In this document: positions 62,375 to 64,000 of the stretch, piece by piece | Layout of the letters: each line of letters starts with the position of its first letter | How positions within the stretch are numbered: position 1 is the stretch's first letter | DNA from: Zonotrichia leucophrys gambelii | Lineage: Eukaryota; Chordata; Aves; Passeriformes; Passerellidae | Assembly (NCBI RefSeq): GCF_028769735.1 | Contig: NC_088178.1 | Coordinates: 25,255,357 to 25,319,356 of the forward strand | Direction: 5' to 3' | Length of the DNA stretch: 64,000 nt | Program-made: the position numbers and the translations under genes | The notes under the pieces: generated by a model | What the model saw: only the letters and a program-made list of their open reading frames with translations | Told to the model about the DNA's origin: nothing | The model's database searches: none

Positions 62375-62417
62375 AGATTTCAAGTGCTTTTCAAGTGTCT
62401 CAAAGCACTTGAAATCT
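62375..62417. repeat. Perfect inverted repeat, 16-bp arms, 11-base loop
   Basis: AGATTTCAAGTGCTTT (62375-62390) pairs exactly with AAAGCACTTGAAATCT (62402-62417) across the loop TCAAGTGTCTC. The loop itself repeats part of the arm (TCAAGTG), so a second register exists. Pairing does not extend outward. At 43 bases it is shorter than normal microRNA precursors. Confidence 0.9.
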
Positions 62418-64000
62418 CCAGAGGCAGGGTCTTGTCTGGGAGTCAGAGCCCAGGAGAGTCAGAGCACAGGTTTAAGAGAAAGCTGAATTCCCAGTGTGTT
62501 CCCCACTGTCACAGGGCACTCTCACATCACCTTGGAATGGGTAAGGAAATGGGGCTGAAAAAACCTCAAGTAACAATTTCCCTTGCAGAGGCTCAGCAGA
62601 GACAGAAACCTCTTCCCCATCAGTTTCCAGATCAGTAAAGGACTCCTGACTTGGTGATAAAACCAAAATGTAATGTTGATGCATAATATGGAAAATCAAA
62701 AAAAGTAATGATTTTGAAATGGTGGAATACCTGCTGGTCTCGTAAGTCTTTGTTAAACCTCCCTTGTTAAAGGCATCTATGCTAATAAAAAACTTGTTTG
62801 TTTGTTTTCTAAAAGGAGAAATACTCAGATTTTTAGTAAAAGCTGTCTCCTTCTAGAAAAAAAAAAAAAAAAGAGAATGAAAGGAATGGCACAGATGAAA
62901 AATCTGAATTGTCAGCAATAGAGTTTTCAGAAAGAGAGTTCCTGGAGAAGCAGGGAAGGTAGTCAAGTGTATCAAATGTGAGCCTGATGAGCCTTTTCCA
63001 ACATTAACATCTTTGAGTGCAATATTCTCATCTTGTATCTGGAGATGTGGTGACATCTCAGGCTACAAACTTTTTACATTCTAATAAAAGAAGCTTTCCT
63101 TAATTACTTAAGTGTAGTTAGAGTTTTAGCACTACCCACCATGTAATTTTTCTTGATTGTGTGTTTCTCAGCATGCTGCTCTTTATAGGTCATTTTGGAG
63201 CAAACTATTCTATATAAAAACACCTTGTAAAATGTCACAGTGGAAATCCAGTACCTTCTGTACTGAAATAATAATTCCCTCTTCTCCTTTCTTTTAATCT
63301 TCTACATTCCTTCAGCCACAGATGCCATGAAACTGTGTTGTCATATTGGCTACACAGAAATGTTATTTTAATTGTCATTTCTGCTCCGTGCAAGGCAATT
63401 CCAGCCCTTTCAAGTCCATGTCATGCACCATTTTATCCAAGTTGGGAGTCATTTTCATAGCCTGTTCACAATCTGGTTTCCATTTTCACTGTACCTTTGT
63501 TCAGCTATGGTTAAAACTCATTGTGCATCTTCTCTAATGAGGGTGAAAAAGATATTATTCCTTGAGAAGAACAGTTAAATACTTTCCCAGTGCTGGACAA
63601 TAGCTTGCAACCACAGTCTTTTGTTAATGTACCAAGAGACAAAGAGTGGAAAGGATAAATGGATAAAATGTTTCCACATGACTGAAATAGGAGGTTCCCC
63701 ACTAATACCAAAAATGAAGTCTGAACAAACTGCATGTCCCTCATATACATTAACTTTGTAGAAGCACAATATTTTTTATATGGAAAAAGAACTTGTTTCC
63801 TTTCTAGTCCTCTATGAAAAAAAAAAAAGGTTTTATCCAATATTTTTTAAACCAAAGGAAGACAATGTGACAAATATTGTCCAGTGGCTCCCACATAACT
63901 TCCAAATGTTGAGAGACACATTTTTAAAATTTATACCAGTGAATTGGACAGAGACCATTGTTCAGCTACAGAAATATCTGCTCCACTACAGCAATAGTGT

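Larger units (their letters stand above)
57026..64000 (-). other. SLC1A7 intron, continuing past the window edge
   Basis: Apart from the solo LTR at its 3' end and a hairpin at 62375-62417, I recognise nothing in these 7 kb. I looked on the minus strand for the preceding SLC1A7 exon (the segment before the Ser-rich HP1 motif) and for TM1-TM6 and found no match, so the 5' exons should lie beyond 64000. Homopolymers occur at 62857-62871 and 63818-63828. Confidence 0.6.

Noticed and set aside
57361..64000. Search for the next SLC1A7 5' exon and other genes
   Set aside because: No segment translates to the expected TM1-TM6 or HP1-start motifs, so none is reported.

Overview
This is a vertebrate nuclear window, almost certainly from a bird and most likely a songbird. 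The coding signal sits in short exons with GT-AG splice sites. There are clear 3' ends of CR1 LINEs, the dominant bird retroposon. There are also solo LTRs with 6-bp target-site duplications, as made by ERVK-type avian endogenous retroviruses. The three genes keep the order SCP2 - PODN - SLC1A7 known from human 1p32. No prokaryotic, plasmid or phage features are present.

Region 1 (1 to about 5 kb, + strand) holds the last four coding exons of SCP2. They encode the whole sterol-carrier lipid-transfer domain and end in the peroxisomal signal AKL. The rest of the gene lies left of the window. From 5 to 14 kb I see no gene; the main item is a 243-bp solo LTR at 8106.

Region 2 (14.2 to 34.4 kb, + strand) holds all nine coding exons of PODN (podocan), a secreted class V small leucine-rich proteoglycan. 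A GC-rich CpG island surrounds the start codon. The exons join in frame into a 587-residue protein with signal peptide, N-terminal cysteine cluster, about 20 leucine-rich repeats and a Glu-rich tail.

Region 3 (34.4 to 45.2 kb) has no recognisable gene. It carries an unexplained CpG-rich block near 36.5-37.2 kb, a CR1 3' end and a 20-bp minisatellite.

Region 4 (45.2 to 64 kb, - strand) holds the last four coding exons of SLC1A7 (EAAT5, a retinal glutamate transporter/chloride channel). Its 5' exons lie right of the window. Its introns hold two well-bounded solo LTRs and one probable LTR, all in the sense direction. One of them sits 39 nt from a splice acceptor. They also hold a short telomere-like repeat between direct repeats, and a minisatellite next to a splice donor.

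The three genes are neighbours by ancient synteny, not by shared pathway: SCP2 acts in peroxisomal lipid handling, podocan in extracellular matrix, EAAT5 in photoreceptor and bipolar-cell glutamate handling. I did not find a convincing new biological system. The best second-look items are the sense LTR beside the SLC1A7 exon, the telomeric insertion, the orphan CpG block and three perfect short hairpins.
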